This document shows, piece after piece, positions 37,860-49,946 of a stretch of DNA of 64,000 nucleotides; the stretch's first letter is position 1; every line of letters begins with the position of its first letter. The translations under genes and the position numbers were made by a program. The stretch is taken from NCBI GenBank assembly GCA_009761415.1, contig QUOL01000001.1, positions 2,790,001 through 2,854,000 of the forward strand. Direction: 5' to 3'. Under the pieces are notes generated by a model. It searched no databases. It was not told the origin of the DNA and saw only the letters and a program-made list of their open reading frames with translations. This DNA is from Sarcomyxa edulis. Its lineage: Eukaryota > Basidiomycota > Agaricomycetes > Agaricales > Mycenaceae.

Positions 37860-38681
37860 GCGGAATTTTTCTCCTTCCATTTCTCCTTCCGTCTCGTTTC
37901 GCCATGGACTACATGTGTATCACATTACTATCCGGCGCCCATTGTATCCCAACAACTATCCTAAATCATACTAGATGTGTTTTGTACTCTACATGCCCTT
38001 TCAAGAGATGTTAATCGCTATAGTCCTGACTCCTCACACCCCATACTCTAGTGATGCTGATGAGGTCGAATATGTTGTAGCGTTGAGCCCTAATAGCGCC
38101 AGGGTGCGAGGGTAGGGATTTGTTAGTTCGAAGCAAGTCTGAAAGATCCGAATCAACGACTAAGCATAGTTCGACTCGACAGTAGTGCGCCGTGCTGTCT
38201 AAAGCGTTAAGCACAGTAGCTATGTTCACGGATAGACAATCGCGATCTTGAAATACTGGCAAGTCTTTGAGAGGATCCCCTTGAAGACCATAGCGGCAGT
38301 TACTTCCAACCCGGGAATATCACGGTAAGCACCTGTAGTCGGAGACTCGTCTGATTACCGATATGAAGTACTGAAAGAGTCAACGAAGATGCGATTCCGA
38401 TGAATCTCTAGATGGATGAGTTGGAGGGTTTACGTTGACTTGAGATGAGAGAGGGGAGATGAGATGAGATAAGATGAGCGCCCAATCCCTGGACGAGGAA
38501 ATAATGACACACATACGTTCGAATTCGAATAGAGTAAGTCTATCCCATTTGAGATTTGTATTAAAAGAAGGGACAATGATGCGCGTGGTAAAAGCTTTTG
38601 TACAAATGCAAAGAAACCGTCCGGAGTCCGTGACCAAGAAGAGGGGGAAATGGTAAGGTGGAGCAAGGCGAAGAGATGTTG
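37860..38681. other. Intergenic region between convergent genes
   Basis: About 820 bp without a supported gene. A GAGAT-rich low-complexity tract occurs at about 38442-38479. The reverse open frame at 38011-38262 has no recognisable content. Confidence 0.5.
38442..38479. repeat. GAGAT-rich simple repeat
   Basis: About 38 bp of imperfect gagat/gatga repeats in the 3' flank of the DUF4870-like gene. Confidence 0.7.
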
Positions 38682-39484
38682 TTACTCGTCTTGCAACCAT
38701 TGCTCGGCAATGGGTCCGATTACGGGTAATTGGTAGTGGACGAGTCCTGTCCGTGATGCAGCCCGGTATGCTTGGAATCTGTGGCGGCCCTCGTCAGCAT
38801 AGCATGGGAGGAGATGGTTGGCTTAAGAGCACATACGCCATGTAAAGTTGCGGGAAGATGATGCAGAGAGTAAAGAATGTTCGCATCCATGGAGGGAAAT
38901 GAAGCAATGAAGCGAATATTCGTAGAAGAACCAGAGGCGTCGTTAGTAGCGCCGACTGATAAGCTACACGGAAAGGTCAACAATTTAGACACAAAATGCA
39001 GTGTGAAGAGGTCGAACCATGAAATCGAACGTAATCATTCTGAGTCTCAATGATGAGCAAGGCCAAAGCTGTTCCCAACCAGACTTAATGTCAGTGCCAC
39101 TTTCGTTTGAGTCGAACAGTTCCACGTACCAGATATGGGGCCAAATAAGTACGCGATTGCTGCCAGAACGTCTACTCTCATGCCGTATCGCGTCTCCCAT
39201 TGATTCTGTTGTCCTTCCGCCTCTTCTGCTGCGCCCGATCCCCCGGCTGCAGATGTCCCGAAGGTGGGGATTGCACCGGACTGATACGAAACATCAATAG
39301 CATTAGAAGACGACGGATGGGCTGGGAACCATGGCCGGGCAGCTGCCTTTGATATTGGAGCAGCTATGGGAGCATAAGACGGGTCGTCCGGTGGAGGGGT
39401 CTAGCAAAGAATGTTAGATACTTGAATACAAAGAGATAGGCTGCGTACATATGGTGCGAATGAAGCAAATTTGTTCGAGCTCAT
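38682..39484 (-). CDS. DUF4870/UPF0132-like membrane protein
   Basis: Five reverse-strand exons encode about 200 residues. The N-terminal half is polar, rich in Pro, Ala and Ser (MSSNKFASFAPY then a long linker). The membrane domain starts near V-L-A-A-I-A-Y-L-F-G-P-I-S, continues LLIIETQNDYVRFHAYQS, then hydrophobic segments LLTTPLVLLRIFASLL and FFTLCIIFPQLYM. The patterns Y-L-F-G-x-I-S and V-R-F-H-A-Y-Q-S are the signature of the small three-helix DUF4870/UPF0132 family found in bacteria and eukaryotes. Function is unknown. It is head-to-head with RPS24 (267 bp between starts). Confidence 0.8.
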
Positions 39485-39751
39485 CGTCGTCGACGGTGCC
39501 CAGCTATAGTGAGTGGGCGCCAATTAGGAGGAATGCTTAGTCAGCATTCTTGAGAATATGTAGCGGGATATTCCGGTTTGGTGCTGCATATCTCAACCAA
39601 GTAAGGTTTACGCCTCTAATCACTCCTTTCCAATTTATCGGCAGCCTCGACGACCTCAAGAACGTATGTCCCGATGTCCTACGATTTTGCGATGTAGAAC
39701 TATGCTCACTGTTGCTTTTCATTTACAGGCTCGAAAACTAGGCTGATAACC

Positions 39752-40472
39752 ATGGTGAGTTAGGTTCATTTTGACGCAGAAACAATGGAGACATGGCGGA
39801 TAGAAACAAGGACAGGGAACTGAGTTTTGGAGGAGTGGTTCGAGAGCCCTGAGATGCACTGGGGTGGACACGAGATCCCGAAAGATTTGGGATGATTTTG
39901 GTCGAGATAGGACGGATATTTTGAACAGTGACTAACTCTCCAACGTTTACAGGCCGATAGCTCAGCACCCATCACCCTGCGCACGCGCAAATTCATCACC
40001 AACCGTCTTTTGGCTCGCCGTCAATTCGTTCTCGATGTCCTCCACCCATCCCGCGCGAACGTTGCCAAGTCGGAGCTCTCTGAGAAGCTGGCCGCTCTGT
40101 ACAAGACCGACAAGAACCGCGTTGTGACTTTCGGTTTCCGGACACACTTTGGTGGTGGACGAAGCACTGGGTTTGCTTTGATCTACGATGACGAGGCATC
40201 GCAGAAAAAGTTCGAGCCCCGGTACAGATTGGTCCGCGTGCGTATCCATTTATTTCGTCGTAGTTTTACTGTTCACCTTCTCAACCAACAGTCTGGACTT
40301 GCCACGAAGGTTGACAAGCCTTCCCGTAAGCTGCGGAAGGAGAGGAAAAACCGCGCGAAGAAGGTGCGTAACCTCGTCGTGTGCGTTCCAAAGTCATCGC
40401 TGACACCTGCATTACTTTCAGCTACGCGGTACCACAAAGGTCAAGGCAGCGGAGGCACCCAAGAAGAAGTAG
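39752..40472 (+). CDS. RPS24: Ribosomal protein eS24
   Basis: Four coding exons (39752-39754, 39953-40237, 40292-40363, 40422-40472) give 136 residues. Exon 1 holds only the ATG, followed by a 198-nt intron. The protein reads [55 protein letters not shown] and a lysine-rich tail ending A-P-K-K-K, all typical of eukaryotic S24 of the small subunit. A likely 5' UTR intron lies upstream (about 39663-39729, gtatgt to cag). Separation of the ATG by an intron is common in ribosomal protein genes. I looked for box C/D snoRNA motifs in the 198-nt intron and found no convincing pair. Confidence 0.97.
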
Positions 40473-40738
40473 TCGATCCTGGGACTTGCTGCTTTGTTTT
40501 CTTTTGGATTGCATTTCTATCTTTGCAGAAAATTACTTGGGGCTGTACCGCCATATGCCGCTTCCTTCTATCTCTCCATGAATACCATGCCTATGCGTAA
40601 TTCAACTCGTCAATCACGCTATCATCGTCTCCGGTCCAGCTAATCGCATTAAGTAGGAATTGCAAGGTACATATGCTTGGGGGTATCGTGGTTTCTAATA
40701 TATCGCAAAAGTGTGAAAAGTGTCATAAAACAACCCCA

Positions 40739-42338
40739 TCAGAAACCCGACTTCTTGTGTATGATGTCTGGATCCTCTTGATACTCCTCTGCAGATACCC
40801 ACATCTGTGTACAGAAATATTACAGCGAGAACGCGGAAGTGGAGGACATGGAAGCTCACCTTCTTGAATGTACTCAAACCCGCCAAGATGGACCCCCCGA
40901 TCCAAGTTGAGTATTTCCTCTCAGGAGGAGCATAGATTTTGATCTTGACATCCTTCAGTGCCAACTTCTTCACTTCGTTCAGTAGGCGATCACCAAACCC
41001 TACATCAATGTTAGCGGCACCATCCATATCAGTGCTCAAGGAAGATCATACCTCGACATAGCGTACTCCCTCCGCTCAAGACAATATTCGAGAACAAACT
41101 CTTACGCAAATCCATGTCTACGCGATTTATAGAATCAACAACGACCTGATGTACGCCGGCGTATTCCTGGCCAACCAATTCGGGGTTGAACAGAATTTCA
41201 GGAGCGCGGAAGCGTTCAGCACCGAGCTTTTGATGTTGCGAGTGTGAGGATTGCGTTTCAAGGAACAGACGCCAAATCATTAGACGTACCTGTACAACGT
41301 TACCGTCAGGTAGTATGAATTCCTCGTTCCTGCCTATGACATCTTTTTCCTCCTTGGAAGGATGCATTGCGATATAACAGCATTTCTCTTTGATCGTTCG
41401 GACTACTTCTCGTTCTGCTGTTGTGTGTAAGTGGTGACCGGATTTTCGGAGTAGTAGTTGCAGATGGTCCGTCACATCTCTGAGTATAGAAATCAGGATG
41501 ACCAGAAGGAAGAGAGTAGGTAGACGTACGTACCTCCCTGCTACATCTACGCGACGAATCGCGTGAGGCATAGAGAAACCTTCAAATACTGGTACTGCAT
41601 GTGTTACACCATCTCCGGAATCCAGTACAATACCCGTTGTCCGTCCCGAAGAATATCTACGGAATTTGCGTCACGTCGTATCACAGGCATGAGGAAATGA
41701 GGAATTACGCACAGTGATAACACCGCTTGCACGGAAGTAAACAAAGCTGGCACATTGAACGTGTCGAAGAATATCTGGGCAGCCACATCTCGATTACTTC
41801 GAGGATTCAGAGGTGCTTCTGTCAGTAGAACTGGATGCTAAAGAGCGGTGTTATCCGGTGCTGCATGGAAACTTGATGGTATACCCACCTCCTCGCTCAG
41901 CGTCCCGAGCTCTTCAGCATAAACCCAACTCCATATTCGTTCCATATCATCCCAATCCGTCACAATTCCGTGTTCCATTGGGTATTTGATCTTGAGCAGG
42001 CCTCGAAAGTCTTGTGCGCGTTTACCAATGAATACATCCCCCTCCAAAGCACCGGCCATGACGCGTATATGCTTCGGACGGCCAACACTGTCGCATTCAT
42101 TACAGAGTTCAATAATGGAGGTAAGTGGCAGACCCAAGTTACGCACAAGGAGGGAAAGAAGCATTTCGGATGGTCTTGACCCGCAAATCCAGCTTTGATA
42201 GTTCCAGATCCCTAAATTTCGACGAATAAGTCTGATATTTAGGTGCAAAGGAGTCTTGTGAGAAAGGTAAATTGCGACACAAACATTGTCGATAACGACC
42301 GGCTGGTTGGTGAGGACATCGTCGAATTCAGTAGACAT
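40739..42338 (-). CDS. ARP1: Centractin, actin-related protein of dynactin
   Basis: Reverse-strand gene of about 380 residues. After [18 protein letters not shown] an intron leads to [11 protein letters not shown], then [39 protein letters not shown], the [14 protein letters not shown] block, [44 protein letters not shown] and a final [10 protein letters not shown]. The retained ATP-binding loops (G-S-G and D-S-G-D-G) and the residues [10 protein letters not shown] point to ARP1 rather than conventional actin. ARP1 forms the short filament of dynactin, which links dynein to cargo and moves nuclei in hyphae. The last coding exon is separated by one intron after K-K. Confidence 0.95.
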
Positions 42339-42478
42339 TACCAGGCGAGAGATGGAGGGCGATTAGCCTTGGTATAGTTGAGTGGTATGAGGCCGCTGGT
42401 CGGAAAGCACGACTCAATTGGCGTACGTCGCGTCGTATAATTCGAGTTGCCAAATTCAGCATCTTCGCACCTGTCTTC
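42339..42478. promoter_or_regulatory. Shared divergent promoter (ARP1 / Cys-rich membrane protein)
   Basis: The start codons of two opposite genes are 140 bp apart, so the promoters overlap. No TATA box is obvious. Confidence 0.55.
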
Positions 42479-43279
42479 ATGGCCGTAGCTCGTTATTTCG
42501 CGGTCTTGCTCTTGCTCTTGCTCTCGTTTATCGTGAGTACCATCGTCGATTTCTCGGTAGATCATCACCAAGTCTTGCTTCCACAGGGGTCCACGCAGGC
42601 TATATTGAATAAATGGGAAGCCACTAATTTTTGCAAGTGTACGTACAGTTTCCAACCATCCAGGGAATATCATCTCAAGATCTCTCTCTAGGTATATGCT
42701 TTCAGTCCAATTACTCGATATTGCACTTGGAAATACCCGATAACCCTTCGAAGCCTTGTCTATCCTGCACGAAGCAGTGGTGTTTGAACCAGAACCTGCC
42801 TATATGTTATGGCGCGTCGCTGGGTGACACCGATCCGGACACAGCGACTGGAAAAGAGGGCGATGTAGAAGCACGGTGTTTCCGTACGTGCATCTTAGCC
42901 TCGTTTCTGTACATTCGGGGGTTTACCCTATCTTCTGTTACAGAGAGGGACTCTCCGAGAGATCAACTTGTGGTCACTCTCTTTCTGTTGACGGTTTTCG
43001 GTTTGCTACTGGGCGCCGGAATTAAGAGTCGCATGCTCAAAGCAGGTTTGGATACTAGCATACCGTGGAACGCAGGTAGGAGGTGGTGGGAAGTAAGTGC
43101 AATGCAGAACTTCCTGGTTTCCCATATTAACGAGATCGCCTCTTTGCTCTCAGGCATGGACTCCTCGGAGACAGCTGGAAGAATTCGGCCTTGCAGCTAG
43201 AAGGAGGGGCGGTTTTGGTGGGCTGCCCGAACGTAGTATGGATTTGGGAAATTATACCCCAGTTTCTGAGCAGCCTTGA
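42479..43279 (+). CDS. Small cysteine-rich type I membrane protein, conserved-looking
   Basis: Five exons encode 190 residues. A signal peptide (MAVARYFAVLLLLLLSF) leads a lumenal region with paired cysteines: F-C-K-C-I-C-F, P-C-L-S-C-T-K-Q-W-C, I-C-Y-G and A-R-C-F-Q-R-D-S. One membrane span follows (L-V-V-T-L-F-L-L-T-V-F-G-L-L-L-G-A-G), then a basic cytosolic tail with R-R-W-W and R-R-R-G-G-F. The regular cysteines suggest several disulfides in the ER or secretory pathway. I do not recall a named family. It is head-to-head with ARP1, and the next gene starts 102 bp downstream of its stop. Confidence 0.75.
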
Positions 43280-43380
43280 GCGCTAGCACTCGATGTACAT
43301 ATTAACGGATGTATTTATTGTCCCACGGCGCTTTGCCTGCAGCTGTAAGTTGTGTATCAGCTCCTCAGGAGTCCACCATT

Positions 43381-43757
43381 ATGGGCACACTTTGCTCAAA
43401 ACCTGGAACCCACTCAGGAGGACATACGGTTCTCGGTTCTTCATCAACCGACCCAGGAGGAGCAGTACCACCCACCTCTGATGCCCGTGCCGCCGCAGCG
43501 GCAGCCGCAGAGCAAAGGTTGTTAGCGGTCAGTCTCATACTTACTTCCACTTCCATTACTGTGTTTTCAAACGTTCCCTCAAAGGCCCAACGAAGAGGCA
43601 CAAATGCAGCCAATCCAAACCAAGGGCGTCTTGCTGCGAAGATAGGTCAACCGATAAGGACTGAACCACAGCAGGAAGCAGAAAGACTAGTGGTGAGTGC
43701 TACTGTTCGTGGCACGACTTGTGATCTGAAATCTGATATTTCGTCCAGTGGGATTAG
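43381..43757 (+). CDS. Small putatively N-myristoylated protein
   Basis: Three exons (43381-43527, 43585-43692, 43749-43757) encode 87 residues. The start MGTLCSK fits an N-myristoylation signal with a palmitoylatable Cys5. The middle is Ala-rich (a run of Ala before E-Q-R-L-L), then R-R-G-T-N-A-A-N-P-N-Q-G-R-L-A-A-K and a C-terminal E-E-x-x-R-L-V-W-D-like end. The last exon encodes only Trp-Asp and the stop. It is probably a peripheral membrane protein; function unknown. A similar composition occurs in fungal hypothetical proteins that I recall, but no domain is named. Confidence 0.75.
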
Positions 43758-44803
43758 TGCATCTCCTAATACGGTGTATCTATGGCTCGAATATACTCAA
43801 GGGGGACATCTCGTCTCCCTTAATACCGCAATACCAAGATATATACTTTTGAATGCTACTATCCAGAAGAGCCTTGGCCATCGATGCAGGACCTGGTCTT
43901 ACGCACCTCTTACAAGGTTTCTTCTCTCATGCCAACCGATGCTGACCCCTTCGAACGCGGTATATCGATCCGACATGTACAGTACAGTCCACGCTTGCGA
44001 AGATCAACCCGAAATACTTGCATGGTATCCATCAAACTCACTTCCCAATATTTCGCCCGGTTCATACGGTTTCCGAGGAGAGCTACAGACGCACCCACTG
44101 GCAGGGCTAATCGGTATCGGTTAGGAGGGAGCTTCGAAACACGACGTGCTTCGAGGTTCCGAACAAGTGCAACACCACGGTCCACATAACGAGGCTTTCT
44201 GTGCCTTTGAAATTTTATACTGTCGCAGGAACCACCCAAAAGGGAGTGGTGTTTTTCTCACAGCCTGTGGTCAACTCGCAAGCGACCACCAGGAGAAGGC
44301 GTGTAAAGTACACCCCTTTCGATTTCAACATCGCCAAACCGAAGCCCACCACGATGTATATATCGTCCGAACATCGGTCAAGTCATCGAAGACCGAAGTG
44401 GTGTCTGGGAAATCAGGAAACATGTAGATTTCATATCTCTTCATCATGTGCATGCGGTAACACTTTGGAGTCATATCTGCCTATTGTATGTGACTTCTCT
44501 GGACCTGCTTCTATCACAGAGGAATATCCCCCGATAGATGAAATGTTCATGATCATACGCATCTGCATCTCTTCGTTTCGAAGCACCGAGGGCGGCTCAT
44601 GAAATGGACATCCAAGCAGGCAGCCGTTACAACTTATATCCGCCAAGTGACTCAATAGTCAATGCTCCAAAGAGTCGGTCAGGTAGCACGCTAATTTCCG
44701 AAGTGCTGAGGACCTTCATTTCCGTGTACATGGCGAACTTTTAATCAGGTCCGAGTAATTGAAGATCCAGGGAAGGTATGACATACCTCTGGGCGGGACG
44801 ATT
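43758..44803. other. Unresolved region of about 1 kb
   Basis: Open frames on the plus strand (43884-44189, 44146-44427, 44201-44602) and minus strand (43910-44239) overlap without a recognised domain or a splice model that joins them. The frame at 44201-44602 is the longest here (133 codons). It could be a fast-evolving or decayed gene; I do not call one. Confidence 0.35.
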
Positions 44804-46353
44804 TTACCGTAGTCCGTTCCCATTCCTCAGACCGTTAGGATTGTTTCCGATGGAACCACTATGCGGGAGACCTCCCATTGAGGTGGGAGTGATTGGAAGA
44901 GAGTTAGATGGTGCGCGTGGCTGTGAGTTTGTCGGTAGGGATGGCCTAGGAGCTCGAGAAATTTGCGAATTGCTCGAGGACAATGGCGGCCGAGAGGCGT
45001 TGAGGCGTTGGAGAGTTTTTATAGGGAATTTCGTGCTGTCACCGAAACGCCACATCATGAATAAGTGTATATTTACATTGAGTTCGATTATCATGTAGTA
45101 CTGACCGACAGGTGGAACAGACGGGGACTGGTTGGCAGAATACTAGATGACAGTATCCTCGTTGGCTTTGCACAGAAGGAATGATGCGGTGTGTACGCAC
45201 TAGATAGACAGACGGAGCAGACAAACCCGATATCGATGATATTTTTATGGCAAAAACAAGCTGCGCGGAAGTCGATTTTATCTTGGGTAGGGACTGACAG
45301 AGTCTGCCGGATCGAGAGAGGCGGCAGGAACGACATCTACCGCAGGATTTTCAGTAGTGGCATGCCTGGATAAATATAGGACAGGAGTAGCGCGACTTAC
45401 AATCAAGTGCTGGAGGAGAGCATCTCGACGCTCGAGGTAAATGTAAGACCCGCCGGTCAGATGGGCTGCTTGCTGAAGAAAAACAGTCTCTGGGCCGTAT
45501 ATTTGGCAAACATCTATAGTTACTTTCTAAAAACGCAATTTGATCTCAATCCCGCTCACGAAGATACCACTTGAGATAGTTGATGCCTAGAACAGACAAC
45601 GTGATGAAATGGTTCGACTCACAAGTTTCTGGGCGGAAAATATTGAGTTCATTATCGGGATATACGATGTCGACAGGTCGGGGGATACTGAGAGGATGAG
45701 AATACGTGGATCTGGGAGAATTTTTGGATCGTGTCCGTCGGCAGGATTGTTGGTCGTCGAGGCAGACGGTAATGTTATTCGATTGATATCTGTGGCACAC
45801 TCCAGATCAATTTCCCTGGTTCACTAAGATAAGAATGATACTTGCAACATAGTGCTTTAGTAAGAGCTCCAACTAACGCACAAGGAGCTGTAGAGGCGTG
45901 ATGAGTTTTGCGGGTATATTTCGAGATGAACAGGATACGCGCCTTCCTCCTCTGGGTCACCCAGAGCCTCAATTTCGGCCTTTATCTTTTGGACGACCGT
46001 TGAATCTACAACTTTGAAAGCCGGGTACGAGTCCGCATCCGTTGTTAGTGCATCGTCTGTTGATGAGTCCGTAGACGAGTAAAGCAAGACGCTGCAATGG
46101 AATTGAGCTGAGCTAGGTGCACTCGGAGAAACCTCAAATCGCAAGGAGCAAACCTCTTTCCTGGAAGTGCTCCAAACACTGCCAGTGTGTTTTCATGCTT
46201 TGAAGCGATATGGGAATTGAGCAAGGTGAGAAGCTGCGAGAGAAAGGCGTCCAAGGCTAGAGGGTATACGTTCGTCGGGGGATCCTGCGCCGAAAGATGC
46301 CATTGTGTTGGTGACAAATCTACGATAACTGATAAATGAGAGCCTCTGTCCAT
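44804..46353 (-). CDS. TFB4: TFIIH core subunit (p34 family)
   Basis: Reverse-strand gene starting M-D-R-G-S-H-L-S-V-I-V-D-L-S-P-T-Q-W at 46353, followed by a von Willebrand A-like domain (LDAFLSQLLTLLNSHIA, N-T-L-A-V-F-G). The C-terminal zinc region reads C-F-C-H-K, then GFVCSVCLSIFCQ and CSTCRTKF, the C4 cluster characteristic of Tfb4/p34. A Pro/Asn/Ser-rich tail of about 60 residues follows and ends at 44804. Tfb4 pairs with Ssl1 (p44) in the TFIIH core used in transcription initiation and nucleotide excision repair. It is head-to-head with DIM1 (217 bp between starts). Confidence 0.92.
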
Positions 46354-46570
46354 ATTGCTTTGTTCAGAACGTCGAGATGTAATTCCAGTAGAGTTTACGC
46401 GTTGAAGACACTGGACAGTCGCGGTTGCGATCCATGCTCGGCGCTGAGCAACTTTTCAAGGGGAGCTTCAAATTGATCGACGGGCCTCAGTTCTTCGGCA
46501 CAAGCCTGCTCAAGAACTTTACAACAACTCTTGCCGTATATACCCTCTTTCTCCTTTGCGTTCTGTTACC
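46354..46570. promoter_or_regulatory. Shared divergent promoter (TFB4 / DIM1)
   Basis: 217 bp separate the two start codons. A candidate bidirectional promoter linking a TFIIH subunit and an rRNA methylase; no specific sites recognised. Confidence 0.5.
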
Positions 46571-47819
<1,249 letters not shown>

Positions 47820-48475
47820 ATATCCGATCTCGACTCACTCTATCATGCTCTACGAGAGGCGCACAAGCTGGTGCCGTACATACTTATTTAAGCCTGTTGT
47901 CACTTCTAATCACCATCGGCCCTTGGGCTTCTTGCTCGAAAATTGCGTATCCAGCTGTATCTGAATTTCTGCCCTGAATTCTGATCCTTGTTCCACAACG
48001 TGCTTGACTTCGAGGTCAGCAGTTATTCTGTTCCAATCCTGTCCATAGCATTCATGCCTTGATCTTCATTCGATCAACGGTTACTACATCAGCGTATCTC
48101 TCAGACTGTCAAATCGCAGTGCAACAAATTCCGAACAATTAGACCAAAACCAATAAAAGAGCATCCGCGGTATGCATGGTCAGCAGTCGAAGCGGTGGAT
48201 ATTGACGCGAAGCATATAGACTCCGTGTGGCGTTAAGCAAGTCTGTAACCGAAGCTTTTCCTGTGCTTTTAGGCTCAAATAATCGGTATTCATCCCGAAG
48301 TTTCCCATCGAGTTCCTCACCTAGATGTGCCCCTAAGTCATGCCTGTGTGTATTTGCGTGGAGGAGATAGCGGCAATATATGTGAGCACCCGAACTACAA
48401 GGCCCAGGGATCAAAGTGTGAAGGGCACTTCGCGATTTTGGCCGTGACGTTCAACTAAAAGCACATGATAAATCA
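47820..48475. other. Intergenic region between convergent genes
   Basis: 656 bp between the DIM1 and esterase stops. A 91-codon reverse frame (48139-48414) lacks any recognisable content. No repeats noted. Confidence 0.5.
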
Positions 48476-49788
48476 TTAGTTAAAGAGAGGTATCAAACTC
48501 TTGGTAAGCTGTCCAGCAAGTAGTTCGTATCCGAGCTTCGTTGGATGTATACCGTCGATAGCGTGGCTGGGTTGGAAGCCTTCACCTATACCAAACTGAT
48601 GGAATCCGATAGCTGTACCGTGCATCTCCACAAGCTGGCCGACGAGAGCGGGGAAATATGCCGCAAGATCCAACTCGGCTGGATCAGAAAAATCGACGAA
48701 CGGATGCTATTTCGGAAAGGTTGGAGGGGCATCAGGCATGAGGAGCGGGGATTGTAACGGAAAGACTTTTTCTCACAATGAGGCAAACATGTTTTAGGGA
48801 CGTTTTGTAGAGTTCTACTAGTTGGGCAACGAAAGTTCGCATGGCGCTCATAAATCGTTCTGGCGCAACTTTGGTCCATTCGTCGTTGGTGCCTGGTATT
48901 TGAATACGATCTGATCAGAGGCGTTACCTTGACGAGTGAGCATAAACACGATACCTAGAGCCACAAGCATGACGGCAGGGGGTTTGTCCGGTTCACTGGG
49001 AAGAGTGTCCCAAGGAGAGACCTGCATCGTGCTCGATGAAAAAACGGGACCGCGGTCTTCAGAGTTCACGTACATGGAAAAATTTCTCGGCCATGCCTTT
49101 GGGAGCACCTTCCTCTGCTTCCTCTGCCGTGGGAGAGACGAGTGTCCAACCGGGAAACGCGACAAGGTCGACGGCGAGTTCAAGACCAATGGTATCTCGA
49201 AGTTTATGTTGGGTCAGAAAAGGGAAGGACTCCAAACAACCAAGAGGAAGCGGTTGGGTGCCGTCCGTGTAACCACAACATATGCTATCCCCTATCACTA
49301 GCATGCGATTGGGCATAGGAGGTGAAGGCTGCACGCTTTGTTCCTGATCCTAAACATGAGTCGTCTTTACGTTCCGAAAGGAACATGAAACATACCGAAC
49401 TGACGATAACCTTCTCAAGTTCGAATACTGAAGCCCAGTCGATCATCGTCAGTTGGACGAAATTCGGAGGTCCTTCAGACTGTACTTGGTCAGTACCACG
49501 AAGTAGAACAATCTCGTGGGACGAGGCGACTTCGTAAGTTCGCGTGTCATAATCCCCAGATGCATTGGAGATAGTGCAAGCAAGCATTGCCGTTCCGCCA
49601 TTATCTTTATCTTTGCGCTCGGTTTGAGGACCGACGCGAATTGCAAGATAATTATCAGACAGCAAGAATGTTATGCTAGCTCCGCACCATGTCGCAGTCA
49701 TAGAACTTGTCGGAGAACATGTCCAGCGTCCAGAGTAGGAAAAAACGGGGAGCGTTGGCAGAAGTTCTACGCTCGAAGTTGCGGCCAT
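48476..49788 (-). CDS. SGNH/GDSL-type esterase (CE2/CE3-like)
   Basis: Reverse-strand gene starting MAATSSVELLPTLPVF. The first about 160 residues form a beta-rich N-terminal domain (Y-S-G-R-W, G-A-S-I-T-F). The catalytic part has block I as LVIGDSICCGYTDG with the serine nucleophile, an oxyanion-type G-T-N-D block (A-L-G-T-N-D-E-W) and block V as AIDGIHPTKLGYELLA with the Asp-His pair. This two-domain order resembles carbohydrate esterase family 2 deacetylases. No signal peptide is visible, so the enzyme may be cytosolic, or the start may be wrong; an upstream in-frame ATG at 49830 adds 14 residues without a signal. Its natural substrate is unknown. Confidence 0.82.
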
Positions 49789-49946
49789 GTCTGGCGTATC
49801 GAGACAAGAGACGTGGTAAGTATCACACACATGAGGTATTGTAGATCTAGGTCGCTCACCTGAGTCGCTGAGTTGCGTTTGAGCGGATTGCTATCCCCGG
49901 GAGAAGAGGTAGTCGTGAGTCACGAAGGTGCGCATGATGGCTGAAT

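Noticed and set aside
37860..38681. Possible CRISPR-like or tandem array in the GAGAT tract
   Set aside because: It is a short simple repeat without spacers, in a eukaryotic genome.
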